Positions 40,495-46,844 of a stretch of DNA of 53,353 nt are shown in pieces (positions within the stretch are counted from its first letter, which is position 1; every line of letters begins with the position of its first letter). This DNA is from a virus, in the IMG/VR virus record IMGVR_UViG_3300025425_000027, positions 1 to 53,353 of that record. One strand, given 5' to 3'. Below the pieces are notes generated by a model. That model ran no database searches. It was not told where the DNA came from and was given only the letters and a program-made list of their open reading frames with translations. The position numbers were made by a program, and so were the translations under genes.

Positions 40495-40550
40495 TCCTTG
40501 ACCTTTCTTTTCAGTGGTTAGCTGTATTTTGGGAATGTAGATCAGATCTT

Positions 40551-40601
40551 TAAAAAAAGAAAGACCCACCGTTGCAGTGCGAAACCTAGCCGGGTGGGTC
40601 T
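40551..40601 (-). terminator. Rho-independent terminator before packaging operon
   Basis: On the minus strand, AGACCCACC (40601-40593) pairs with GGTGGGTCT (40570-40562) around a 22-base loop and is followed by a T-rich run (TTCTTTTTTTA). It closes the regulatory module (43115-40669) and lies before the TerS gene, so packaging genes need their own promoter or read-through. No clear promoter consensus is seen in the remaining 67 bases. Confidence 0.75.
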
Positions 40602-40668
40602 AGTTTAATGATGAGGTCACAGGCATGACCCAATCGAGCAGTGTGTTTTGGCTATCACATTGCGAGCA

Positions 40669-41442
40669 TTATTGGAATGGGCATTTATTTATTTCATCAG
40701 CTTTTTTCCAGAACCTTTCTCTTTTAACATAAAAATCACGGGAACCATCAAAAATATTTTTTACAAAGTTCATGCCAGCTCCAGAGCTTCTTATGGCTTT
40801 GAATTTATCTTTATCTACCAAATGATGTCGAATTTCTATTTTACGATCAGTCATGGGGTGCAAGATAGCCATTGGCGTTAGCGGTTGAATATTAAAATTT
40901 TGCACTTTTTCATTTTGCTCCACCATATAGTTCATATGTGTCGCGGTTTGAGTTTTAAATTGCATTACTCCCGGCAGTAAGGTTAGGCCGTTCAATGTAT
41001 CTGATTGGCTCCAAGTTGGCTGGGTAAATGTAAAGTAAATTAATTCTCTGGTTTTGATTGCCCAAGGAGATAAGAATTTTATATTTTGTCTATTCTTTTG
41101 AGCAAACCCGCTCCACTGTTCTTGTTCATGTGACCCTGAGTGTAGGTCAAAGTCTTCATTAGATGCAGTCCAACCATAAAAATTATTTCCAAAGTTGATT
41201 GGGTTTACATTTATTTCAACTTCCCCCCACAGCGGAATTACGATTCCCTTGGCATAATAATCAATAAACCCTTTACAATATTTTATTGTTGCATCGTTTT
41301 TTTTATTAAATTTGCTTTCATTTTTCCACCATTCTGGGATGTATTTATGTGAGTAATCTATTTTTGCATTATTGTAAGCGAAGTGGCTTGATGTGTAGCA
41401 ATCCAAAAATATAGGTTTTTCTTTTTTACTTTTAAAGAACAC
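40669..41442 (-). CDS. Conserved marine-phage protein with WKN-type N-terminal motif, 257 aa
   Basis: A 257-residue protein starting at GTG (RBS GAGGAGATAGTT). It contains HKYIPEWWKNESKFNKKNDA, IDYYAKGIVIPLWGEVEINV, NIKFLSPWAIKTRELIYFTF and MQFKTQTATHMNYMVEQ. The PEWWK block and GxxIPLW pattern recall proteins of T4-like cyanophages often listed as hypothetical. It is more AT-rich (GC clearly below the flanking genes) than its surroundings, suggesting separate acquisition. No signal peptide, membrane segment or known catalytic motif is seen. It is the last gene before the terminator. Confidence 0.65.
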   Translation of the reverse strand: MFFKSKKEKPIFLDCYTSSHFAYNNAKIDYSHKYIPEWWKNESKFNKKNDATIKYCKGFIDYYAKGIVIPLWGEVEINVNPINFGNNFYGWTASNEDFDLHSGSHEQEQWSGFAQKNRQNIKFLSPWAIKTRELIYFTFTQPTWSQSDTLNGLTLLPGVMQFKTQTATHMNYMVEQNEKVQNFNIQPLTPMAILHPMTDRKIEIRHHLVDKDKFKAIRSSGAGMNFVKNIFDGSRDFYVKRERFWKKADEINKCPFQ

Positions 41443-41452
41443 AACTATCTCC

Positions 41453-41728
41453 TCACATTGCTAGTAATATGACAAGAACTGCGGCTATTAGAACTACGAA
41501 TGCTGTGCCTGCCATCATTTCTTTTGCCCATCCTTCTGGCTTTTCGTCGTGTATATCGACGTGACCACGCAGGCTGACTGAGATCCACTGGCCTTTCTTT
41601 GCTGGCTCTTCGCCTCTTTGTGTGTGGACCCAGAGGTCTGGATTTCCCAGTCTCTTGCTTGATTCTAATTTTACCCAGTCTGGGATTTCTGATGTGAAGC
41701 CCTTGAACTTCCAAGACTTAATAATCAT
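41453..41728 (-). CDS. Small tail-anchored membrane protein, 91 aa
   Basis: A 91-residue protein: a soluble basic N-terminal part (MIIKSWKFKGFTSEIPDWVK; GNPDLWVHTQRGEEPAKKGQ) and a C-terminal transmembrane segment (GTAFVVLIAAVLVILLAM). The RBS AAAGGAAATCAATC supports this frame over an alternative reading on the same strand that lacks an RBS. It overlaps the stop of the preceding regulator by four bases. The tail anchor would place it in the inner membrane with the N-terminus in the cytosol. Function unknown. Confidence 0.7.
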   Translation of the reverse strand: MIIKSWKFKGFTSEIPDWVKLESSKRLGNPDLWVHTQRGEEPAKKGQWISVSLRGHVDIHDEKPEGWAKEMMAGTAFVVLIAAVLVILLAM

Positions 41729-42306
41729 GATTGATTTCCTTTATGCTTAGTGCAGTATTTTTTCTGCTGTTGCGGTAGCGGCTCGTTGCATAGCTCACCC
41801 ATAAACATCCTGCCTTCGTCTATGATATATCTCTGACAGGTTTTGTATATTTCCTCTGGGGGTTTTGATATGACTGGGAGATACCATCCTTTATTTTTAT
41901 TGATTTTAATTTTCACGTTAAGCCACGCGCTTATTTTTTCTTCCGAAACTTCTTTTTCCCGAAGGGCATTGACCAATTCTTTGACGCACATTTTGCCAGC
42001 ATTTGGTGTGTCCATCATTTTTTGTTGGCTGACATTTTCCAAGAACTCATCAAAGGTCATGTGGTTGGCGGGGATATTTTTGATAACATTTTTGAGCCGT
42101 GCTGAAATAAACAGGTCGCCCATTGTTGTGGCGTTTTTTCCAAGCTCAAATACTTTTTCAAACCTTGCCCCCATTGCAATTCTAGCCCTTGCTCTTTCCC
42201 TACCTACGCCTAGCTCTTCGCCTATTTCGCGGAGAAGTTTGCCTGACCGCCTAAGTTCCAGTGCGTACTGATTAAGTTTGGCACTTCTGTTATTAACGAC
42301 CATCAT
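41725..42306 (-). CDS. Putative transcription factor: sigma-region-4-like HTH + alpha-CTD-like + Cys/His tail
   Basis: A 193-residue protein with three parts. Residues 19-44 (RRSGKLLREIGEELGVGRER) match the sigma70 region 4.2 HTH. Residues 68-128 align with the C-terminal domain of RNA polymerase alpha: SARLKNVIKNIPANHMTFDE, then MMDTPNAGKMCVKELVNALR corresponds to the helix-hairpin-helix LLKTPNLGKKSLTEI of E. coli RpoA. The C-terminal part has C157, C173, C185 and H188, spaced like the GcrA C-terminus. This could be a phage transcription factor that mimics RNA polymerase parts. RBS GAGGAGGAATAAGAC. It ends in the same operon as the NrdR-like zinc ribbon. Confidence 0.7.
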   Translation of the reverse strand: MMVVNNRSAKLNQYALELRRSGKLLREIGEELGVGRERARARIAMGARFEKVFELGKNATTMGDLFISARLKNVIKNIPANHMTFDEFLENVSQQKMMDTPNAGKMCVKELVNALREKEVSEEKISAWLNVKIKINKNKGWYLPVISKPPEEIYKTCQRYIIDEGRMFMGELCNEPLPQQQKKYCTKHKGNQS

Positions 42307-42309
42307 GTC

Positions 42310-42501
42310 TTATTCCTCCTCGAATACTTGATTGCCTATTTCGATGGGCAATTCGATTGTTGTTATTCTAAAGTTGCACTTTAGGCAGGCGCGCCTGCGC
42401 TTTACTGTTGGGAAGCCATATGCTTCGTGCGGCCTTGAGTCTTTGGCTTGCAGCTTAACGCGGCCCTTGCAGTTTGGGCAGTGGGTTACGGCTAGGGTCA
42501 T
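42310..42501 (-). CDS. NrdR-like zinc-ribbon protein without ATP-cone
   Basis: A 63-residue protein with C8-P-N-C11 and C39-L-K-C42, separated by KDSRPHEAYGFPTVKRRRAC. The DSR...VKRRRxCLxCxxRxTT pattern is that of the zinc ribbon of NrdR (bacterial repressor of ribonucleotide reductase genes), but the ATP-cone is absent. It could bind NrdR boxes or other DNA, or be a simple zinc-ribbon regulator. The start overlaps the preceding gene's stop by four bases (ATGA), and the next gene, the sigma/alpha-like factor, begins after a three-base gap. Confidence 0.75.
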   Translation of the reverse strand: MTLAVTHCPNCKGRVKLQAKDSRPHEAYGFPTVKRRRACLKCNFRITTIELPIEIGNQVFEEE

Positions 42502-42674
42502 GCTGCCTCCACTTCTTCTGGCATAAGTGACATATAAATATTGCTGTCACTTAATTTAGCTTTGAATATATCTGGGTGTGTAAAAAAACCACCAACAGAA
42601 ACCACTGTCGCTTCTTTCCCAAAAAATTGGCAATGTTTGTTTGTGATAATTACTTTATCGTTAGGTTTTAACAT
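42498..42674 (-). CDS. Small KOW/SH3-like protein, 58 aa
   Basis: A 58-residue protein: MLKPNDKVIITNKHCQFFGK, then EATVVSVGGFFTHPDIFKAK. The N-terminal KPNDKVIITN...GKEATVVSVGG is like small SH3/KOW barrels found in transcription or ribosomal proteins. It follows the RBS AGAAAGGAATACCC, and its stop overlaps the NrdR-like start by four bases. It is the first gene behind the palindromic promoter at 42700-42735. The fold assignment is tentative. Confidence 0.65.
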   Translation of the reverse strand: MLKPNDKVIITNKHCQFFGKEATVVSVGGFFTHPDIFKAKLSDSNIYMSLMPEEVEAA

Positions 42675-42699
42675 TGGGTATTCCTTTCTAAATAACTAT

Positions 42700-42735
42700 A
42701 CTACACTATCTAGTACACTAAGTAGTGTAGTGCAA
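42700..42735 (-). promoter_or_regulatory. Promoter with palindromic operator
   Basis: Minus-strand TTGCAC (42735-42730), a 17-base spacer and TAGATA (42712-42707) form a promoter for the regulator operon. The spacer and -10 are covered by an inverted repeat ACTACACTA (42700-42708)/TAGTGTAGT (42723-42731) with a third half-site ACACTA at 42715-42720. The arrangement suits a dimeric repressor that blocks RNA polymerase; the small HTH proteins encoded nearby are candidates. Confidence 0.7.
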
Positions 42736-42755
42736 GTGCATTAGATAAAAAAGAT

Positions 42756-43115
42756 TTAGGCCATGTTTAGCTTGACTGGGAGATACCATCCCTTGCGCCT
42801 GTCTCGCTCGCCTTCATCGAAGTTCCGCTCCCAACGTAGGACGTTCACTTCTTCGCTTTCTTCTGAGGCAATTATGCAGGCGACCATGACGGCTATGGGA
42901 TCTCCACCACCGGGCCAGAGTAGGAAGTCATCTGGGCTGAAGCCCTCCATAGCCTTTCGAGCTGTTGTGATAGCTTTGGCTGGATTGAACTGCGGCTTGT
43001 CTTCAGGCTCGAAGACGATCTTGAGTTTACCGTATCTTGCTGCGTCTGTGAGGTCTGGTGTCCACCCGAACTTATTCTCTCTTGGTCGTGACACGATATA
43101 GACGGTGCTGGTCAT
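42756..43115 (-). CDS. Conserved phage protein (YIVSRPRENKFGW type), 119 aa
   Basis: A 119-residue protein. I use the ATG at 43115, preceded by AGAAAGGAATACAAA; the frame is open further upstream but those ATGs lack an RBS. MTSTVYIVSRPRENKFGWTP, then LLWPGGGDPIAVMVACIIAS and EVNVLRWERNFDE are blocks I recall from many phages infecting proteobacteria. The C-terminal KGWYLPV motif is also found in the sigma/alpha-like protein, with 19 identical DNA bases. Function unknown; its context suggests regulation. Confidence 0.7.
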   Translation of the reverse strand: MTSTVYIVSRPRENKFGWTPDLTDAARYGKLKIVFEPEDKPQFNPAKAITTARKAMEGFSPDDFLLWPGGGDPIAVMVACIIASEESEEVNVLRWERNFDEGERDRRKGWYLPVKLNMA

Positions 43116-43313
43116 TTTGTATTCCTTTCTGAGTGATGTTGAATTGCTGGTATCACGGCCTTGCACAGATATAAACTGTAAATTGATTAATGGCATTAAC
43201 GTCATATTTATGGCATAGACCAAATCTGCCATAATTCATTCAACTGATACTCTTTATTTATATAGTATATATTATATTATTATTATTATTATTATATATA
43301 TGTCATACTGTCA

Positions 43314-43358
43314 TACCCCCCCCTTCTACTACACACAGGGGGGTACTAGGGGGGGGTG
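43314..43358. other. C8/G6/G8 tracts (hairpin or G-quadruplex-forming)
   Basis: ACCCCCCCC at 43315-43323 faces G runs at 43338-43343 and 43349-43356. The C8 and G8 runs can pair as a hairpin; the G runs could also take part in a quadruplex. The tract stands directly between the AT-rich block and the iterons. Confidence 0.6.
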
Positions 43359-43379
43359 TAAAATAGTATTAGAGTACAT

Positions 43380-43484
43380 GCCATAAATGCCATAAATGCC
43401 ATAAATACTTAACGTGTTGGTATTGTTGAAGGAAACAGTGATTTTAGGCATGTCATAAATACTGCCAATAAACATGCCATAAAT
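43380..43484 (+). repeat. Iterons GCCATAAAT
   Basis: Three exact tandem copies of GCCATAAAT at 43380-43406, one variant GTCATAAAT at 43452-43460 and one exact copy at 43476-43484. An inverted copy ATTTATGGC lies at 43206-43214. The 9-base unit and its clustering next to an AT-rich block fit initiator-protein or repressor binding sites. Confidence 0.75.
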
Positions 43485-43513
43485 AAAAACCCCACCTTTT
43501 GAGGGGCGGGGTC
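43481..43513 (-). terminator. Rho-independent terminator of primase operon
   Basis: On the minus strand ACCCCGCC pairs with GGTGGGGT (8 bp with one wobble) around the loop CCTCAAAA, and TTTTTATTT follows. It lies downstream of the 46734-43672 unit and just before the iterons, so transcription of the replication genes stops before the candidate origin. Confidence 0.75.
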
Positions 43514-43671
43514 ATCGTGTGGGTGGCCGTTGATATGCATGTCGTTTGGCGCAGTCTGGTAGCAACGTAACCAATCAAAACAACCGCCATTTTCCCGTGG
43601 CTAAGCGTATTTTTATTAAGTTAAACCACCCACTGGGAACTTAAATCACACCTTATTGGGTGGGTAAAGTG

Positions 43672-43992
43672 TTATGTATTGCCGCCTTGAAATTTAATTG
43701 TCTCGACTTTTGCCTCTGGTTTTTCGGCAATAAGTTCTGCCCCACAACTGAGATACCCACAGCCATCCTGCCAATGATCTGCATTTTCGGGAGTTGACTT
43801 GATCCTAGCAATTTTCAGGAGGGTCATCATGACCCCAACTTGATGCGGTTCGATTGGCGTTTCCAAGAAAACTGACCAGAGTTTTGCAATCATAGTCAGG
43901 TTGGATTCCATGTCACCGTGCTGCGCTGCGCGATCTTTTGTGACGTACTGCTTTGCGGTGTCGAGGATCTCTGATCTTGTATATTTTGTCAT
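43672..43992 (-). CDS. DUF6378-like phage protein, 106 aa
   Basis: A 106-residue protein: RSEILDTAKQYVTKDRAAQH, GDMESNLTMIAKLWSVFLET, then VGVMMTLLKIARIKSTPENA and DHWQDGCGYLSCGAELIAEK. This matches the phage DUF6378 pattern (DRxxQHG...LWS...MMxLLKIAR...DxWxDxxGY), a helical domain that I recall as of unknown function and found near replication genes. The start overlaps the stop of the HTH gene by four bases (ATGA). Confidence 0.75.
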   Translation of the reverse strand: MTKYTRSEILDTAKQYVTKDRAAQHGDMESNLTMIAKLWSVFLETPIEPHQVGVMMTLLKIARIKSTPENADHWQDGCGYLSCGAELIAEKPEAKVETIKFQGGNT

Positions 43993-44249
43993 TTTTTCTC
44001 TCCGACTAAATTGTATCTGGCGATGTAATCTGAGACGCCTTGGTAGGTTATTTTTAGGATGTTAGAGATGTCTCTGCGGGTCTTGCCCTCACCCAGCAGA
44101 GCTTCGATCTTTTCGGCCTTGGGTGGGAGGACAACATTGCGGCCATACTTTCCGAAGTAATCGGCTCCTCCTATTGTACCCCAAGTTTTTCTTGCACGGG
44201 CATTTTCTGCTTTTGCTGTCAGTTTCATTTGGTGGATCATGTTATTCAT
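43989..44249 (-). CDS. HTH DNA-binding protein, 86 aa
   Basis: An 86-residue protein starting MNNMIHQMKLTAKAENARAR after the RBS AGAAAGGACTCAAAG; an upstream ATG is in frame but lies before the RBS. The C-terminal 35 residues form a helix-turn-helix (GEGKTRRDISNILKITYQGV then SDYIARYNL). The N-terminal half is basic. It lies between the primase and the DUF6378-like gene, and may be a regulator of replication or of the nearby control region. Confidence 0.7.
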   Translation of the reverse strand: MNNMIHQMKLTAKAENARARKTWGTIGGADYFGKYGRNVVLPPKAEKIEALLGEGKTRRDISNILKITYQGVSDYIARYNLVGEKK

Positions 44250-44263
44250 CTTTGAGTCCTTTC

Positions 44264-46558
44264 TCAATTAATTGGTGGGGCGAAGTATGCGAAGCGTGGA
44301 CGCCCTCTGGCCCCTTGGTTTTGGTCGCGGCACTCAATGCCCCGGTCTGTCTGTAGTGCGTCCAGAACGTCTGCACGTTTGCGTCTGTCCATATTAGCGA
44401 AGGCTGAGACGCTGCGCGACAGGTCACGCTCAGTTAGTCCACCTAGTCCAGCCTTTTCGATACGGGCATAGACTGCCTTACAGGCTGCATCGAATGGGCC
44501 TTCGGCCATGTTCGAGCGGAACATTTCGATAGTTTGCTTGGCGTAGTAGTTAACGTAATCGATGCTCCACTGCATTGCGTCTGAACCGATATCATCTTGT
44601 CCCATTGATCGCGCCACGATTAGGGACAGGCGCATGGCGATCTCTCTAGATCGATTGTACATGGCCTCTAGTCCAGTGCCAGTTTCTTTCTTGATTGCGG
44701 CTACTAGACGCTCTTCGTAGTCGCGCAGGAGCTTCTTTGCCTCTGGGGTGAAGACAACTTCAATTGGGTGTGGCGGCATATCGTTGATGTTGCCTGCATC
44801 TAGGTCACCTTCGTGGGCGTTTGCGTGTTCCTTTGCCCAAGCTGACAGCCTATCAGAGATAGATGAGCGGCGCTTTTCTTGGGACATCTGGACGCCGATA
44901 TCTGATTTGACGATCAGGAAACGGTTTAGAAGACCAGAAGCCACGTCACCACCACCGATTGCCTGCATGAACTCAGAGGGCGTTGACATGCCGACTAGGG
45001 TTAATGACGGGCGCTTAACTACGGTTTCGAGCTTTGCTGCCTCAGAAGACTTCATTGTGTTGGTTGCGTAGCCTTGCTGCCTTAGAACGCCGTCTTGCCT
45101 GCCAAAACATTCCATTATGGAGGTGAGGGCGTCTGCCTTGTGCTGCATTCCTTTTGCTGCGGCGGCTTTAAGCTGACGGCCCAGCTCATCAACTACAGAG
45201 ACGTGGGTGGGCTTTTTTGTGAGGGTGGACATGACGCCTGCACCACTGGTGTATCCAGATGGGCCGATCAGCTCTTCTAAACCAGACTCTTCAAGCAGCT
45301 CTTCTAGGACAGTCTTTGTGTGTTCCTTACCAGATCCAGTCTCGCCAATGTTTAGGAAGTATAGGCTGGTGAAGTTTCGCTGATCTGTAACCCAGCGGCG
45401 CCCCATTGCCACTGACCCGAAAGCTAGGGCGCACTGAACAGCGAACTGTGGCTGGGGCTTGATGGCGGTGACAGTGTAGTAATTGACCACATCTTGCAGA
45501 ATGCCGGGTACTGACAACAAGTCTTCGGGTACTGTATTTAGTGGTAGGTCCGCCTGTTTGGGCTTTGACATAATGTTGGCGGCTACCTTTGCGCCGTGTT
45601 CGATGGCCTCACGATCATATTCGTGGTTTGGATCTTGGGTGACGTTCATCATCTGGGCCGCGTCTTTAACTGCCTTGCTGACATTACCCATGTGTTCGTA
45701 CTGACACCAAAGCTCGAAGGCATCGAAGGTGTGTGCCGAATCAAACGGATCTGATGCGTGGTGGCTATAGGCACGGCCATCATCGAACAGCTTTACGCCT
45801 GCCAGCTTTGAGGTGGAGTTTGGCGATAGGTATCTGCCACGGGATGTTGGCTTGTATCCGTACTGAACCAGCAGGGTGTGCATGTCGTGAGTTTCATTGA
45901 ACTGGTCTATGACTGACGTGCCTTCACCCTTTGGGCGGGGCTTGCGGGTTGGCTGGAACTCTGCCTTCTTTTTCCACGGGCATATGTCTTGTAGCTGTGG
46001 TCGAAATTTATCCCAGTCACGCCATAGGGTCAGGAGCTGTGGCGGTAGATCTGGGAGGCCATCAAAGATCGACCTGCCTGCCCACTCATAGGGACGGCCA
46101 GTATCTGGGTGGATCGATGGGGGCAGAACGTCCTGCACTGAACCAGCTCGAAGCTCGAAGACCACTTCGGTCTTGCGTGGATCGTCTTGGACTGGCCACG
46201 ATATCTTGTGGGTGATTAGATCGGGTGGTGCTTTAAAGATCAGCTTGCCACGATTTTCACGACCAATGATTTGGGGTGCGGACTGCATAAGCTCAGAGAA
46301 GTCGATGCCCAGCTCTTCAAAGATTATCTTTGTGTGTTCGACGTTATCTATATCAACAGCACAAGTGCCGCTGGCTCCATGTAGTAGACCTACATTGTGA
46401 TTCGGATTCTGCTCGTAATACAGCCGCGCTGCATCAGGATCAGACAATGCCTTCTCTGGTTGCTGCCAGCCAAATCTCGTTGGGCCTTTAGAGCCTGCGG
46501 GGATCGTGACTAGATACCAGCCAAGTTTAGAGCAATAGTCTTCAACTGGGAATTTCAT
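44264..46558 (-). CDS. Primase-polymerase/DUF3987-type helicase fusion
   Basis: A 764-residue protein. Residues 1-165 form an archaeo-eukaryotic-type primase-polymerase domain: WYLVTIPAGSKGPTRFGWQQ, CAVDIDN with D69 and D71, RGKLIFK, and ELRAGSVQDVLPPSIHPDTG with H150. The C-terminal part is a DUF3987/D5-like ATPase with GETGSGK (405-411) and VSVVDELG (453-460), followed by a winged-helix-like region near 690-730. Prim-pol plus helicase proteins start replication in many phages and plasmids. No separate DNA polymerase was found here, so the host enzyme probably extends the primers. The start overlaps the HTH gene by four bases. Confidence 0.85.
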   Translation of the reverse strand: MKFPVEDYCSKLGWYLVTIPAGSKGPTRFGWQQPEKALSDPDAARLYYEQNPNHNVGLLHGASGTCAVDIDNVEHTKIIFEELGIDFSELMQSAPQIIGRENRGKLIFKAPPDLITHKISWPVQDDPRKTEVVFELRAGSVQDVLPPSIHPDTGRPYEWAGRSIFDGLPDLPPQLLTLWRDWDKFRPQLQDICPWKKKAEFQPTRKPRPKGEGTSVIDQFNETHDMHTLLVQYGYKPTSRGRYLSPNSTSKLAGVKLFDDGRAYSHHASDPFDSAHTFDAFELWCQYEHMGNVSKAVKDAAQMMNVTQDPNHEYDREAIEHGAKVAANIMSKPKQADLPLNTVPEDLLSVPGILQDVVNYYTVTAIKPQPQFAVQCALAFGSVAMGRRWVTDQRNFTSLYFLNIGETGSGKEHTKTVLEELLEESGLEELIGPSGYTSGAGVMSTLTKKPTHVSVVDELGRQLKAAAAKGMQHKADALTSIMECFGRQDGVLRQQGYATNTMKSSEAAKLETVVKRPSLTLVGMSTPSEFMQAIGGGDVASGLLNRFLIVKSDIGVQMSQEKRRSSISDRLSAWAKEHANAHEGDLDAGNINDMPPHPIEVVFTPEAKKLLRDYEERLVAAIKKETGTGLEAMYNRSREIAMRLSLIVARSMGQDDIGSDAMQWSIDYVNYYAKQTIEMFRSNMAEGPFDAACKAVYARIEKAGLGGLTERDLSRSVSAFANMDRRKRADVLDALQTDRGIECRDQNQGARGRPRFAYFAPPIN

Positions 46559-46734
46559 TCTGCCTCGCTTAGATATTCGCTAAGTTTTTTCCACGTTGTG
46601 AGGCTGATTTGCTCATTACCTGTGGCGATTGATTTAACAGTGGGGTGGGATAGGCCACACCGCTCTGCCACGACAGTCAGGCGGCGATCTTGGAGCGCGA
46701 CCCTAATATCGTCTATTGGTATTAGTTTTTGCAT
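46555..46734 (-). CDS. Small Cro/XRE-type HTH repressor, 59 aa
   Basis: A 59-residue protein: MQKLIPIDDIRVALQDRRLT, then VVAERCGLSHPTVKSIATGN and EQISLTTWKKLSEYL. This is a compact Cro-type helix-turn-helix (LTxVAxxxGLSxPTVxxIAxG). AAAGGTGAAAA precedes the ATG. The stop overlaps the primase start (ATGA). It is encoded at the edge of the divergent region 46735-46844, whose inverted repeats are good operator candidates, so it probably controls both replication arms. Confidence 0.8.
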   Translation of the reverse strand: MQKLIPIDDIRVALQDRRLTVVAERCGLSHPTVKSIATGNEQISLTTWKKLSEYLSEAE

Positions 46735-46844
46735 TTTTCACCTTTTTTTGCGATTGAGTACAAAAATATCTTTACAGGCTGCAAATCTTTCTGTAAACCA
46801 ATTTCTGTAGAGAGTGTGAAAAAGAGAATCGAAAGGAAATTGCA
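46735..46844. promoter_or_regulatory. Divergent regulatory region
   Basis: This 110-base region separates the minus replication operon from the plus operon. It has the perfect inverted repeat TTTACAG (46771-46777)/CTGTAAA (46791-46797) and a direct repeat TTTCTGTA at 46788-46795 and 46802-46809. On the minus strand TTTACA, 17 bases and TAAAGA form a possible promoter. The plus-strand promoter is less clear. The RBS GAAAGGAAATTGCA lies at its right edge. Confidence 0.65.

Larger units (their letters stand above)
43116..43671. other. Non-coding control region, candidate origin
   Basis: This 556-base stretch is the only long gene-free part of the window. From left to right it contains the leader of the 43115 gene, an AT-only block around 43256-43302 (TATTATTATT runs), 8-base C and 6- and 8-base G tracts (43316-43356), five GCCATAAAT-type iterons and one inverted copy, a minus-strand terminator (43481-43513), and a CCACCCA...TGGGTGG inverted repeat near 43627-43664. 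AT-rich DNA next to iterons is a usual origin layout. No convincing gene is seen; one short minus-strand frame has no RBS. Confidence 0.65.

Noticed and set aside
41445-41714. Arg/Ser-rich minus-strand frame overlapping the tail-anchored protein
   Set aside because: The alternative frame (41453-41728) has a good RBS, a membrane anchor and stop/start coupling, so it is the real gene.
43409-43540. Minus-strand 44-codon frame through the terminator (starts MHINGHPHDDP)
   Set aside because: No RBS, and it would run through the terminator hairpin and iterons.
43547-43640. Possible tRNA gene starting at the D-arm-like sequence
   Set aside because: No acceptor, anticodon or T-arm can be folded around it; only the 17-base segment matches.
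43615-43665. CCACCCA...TGGGTGG inverted repeat as a second terminator
   Set aside because: The loop is long and no strong U run follows; the 43481-43513 hairpin is a far better terminator.
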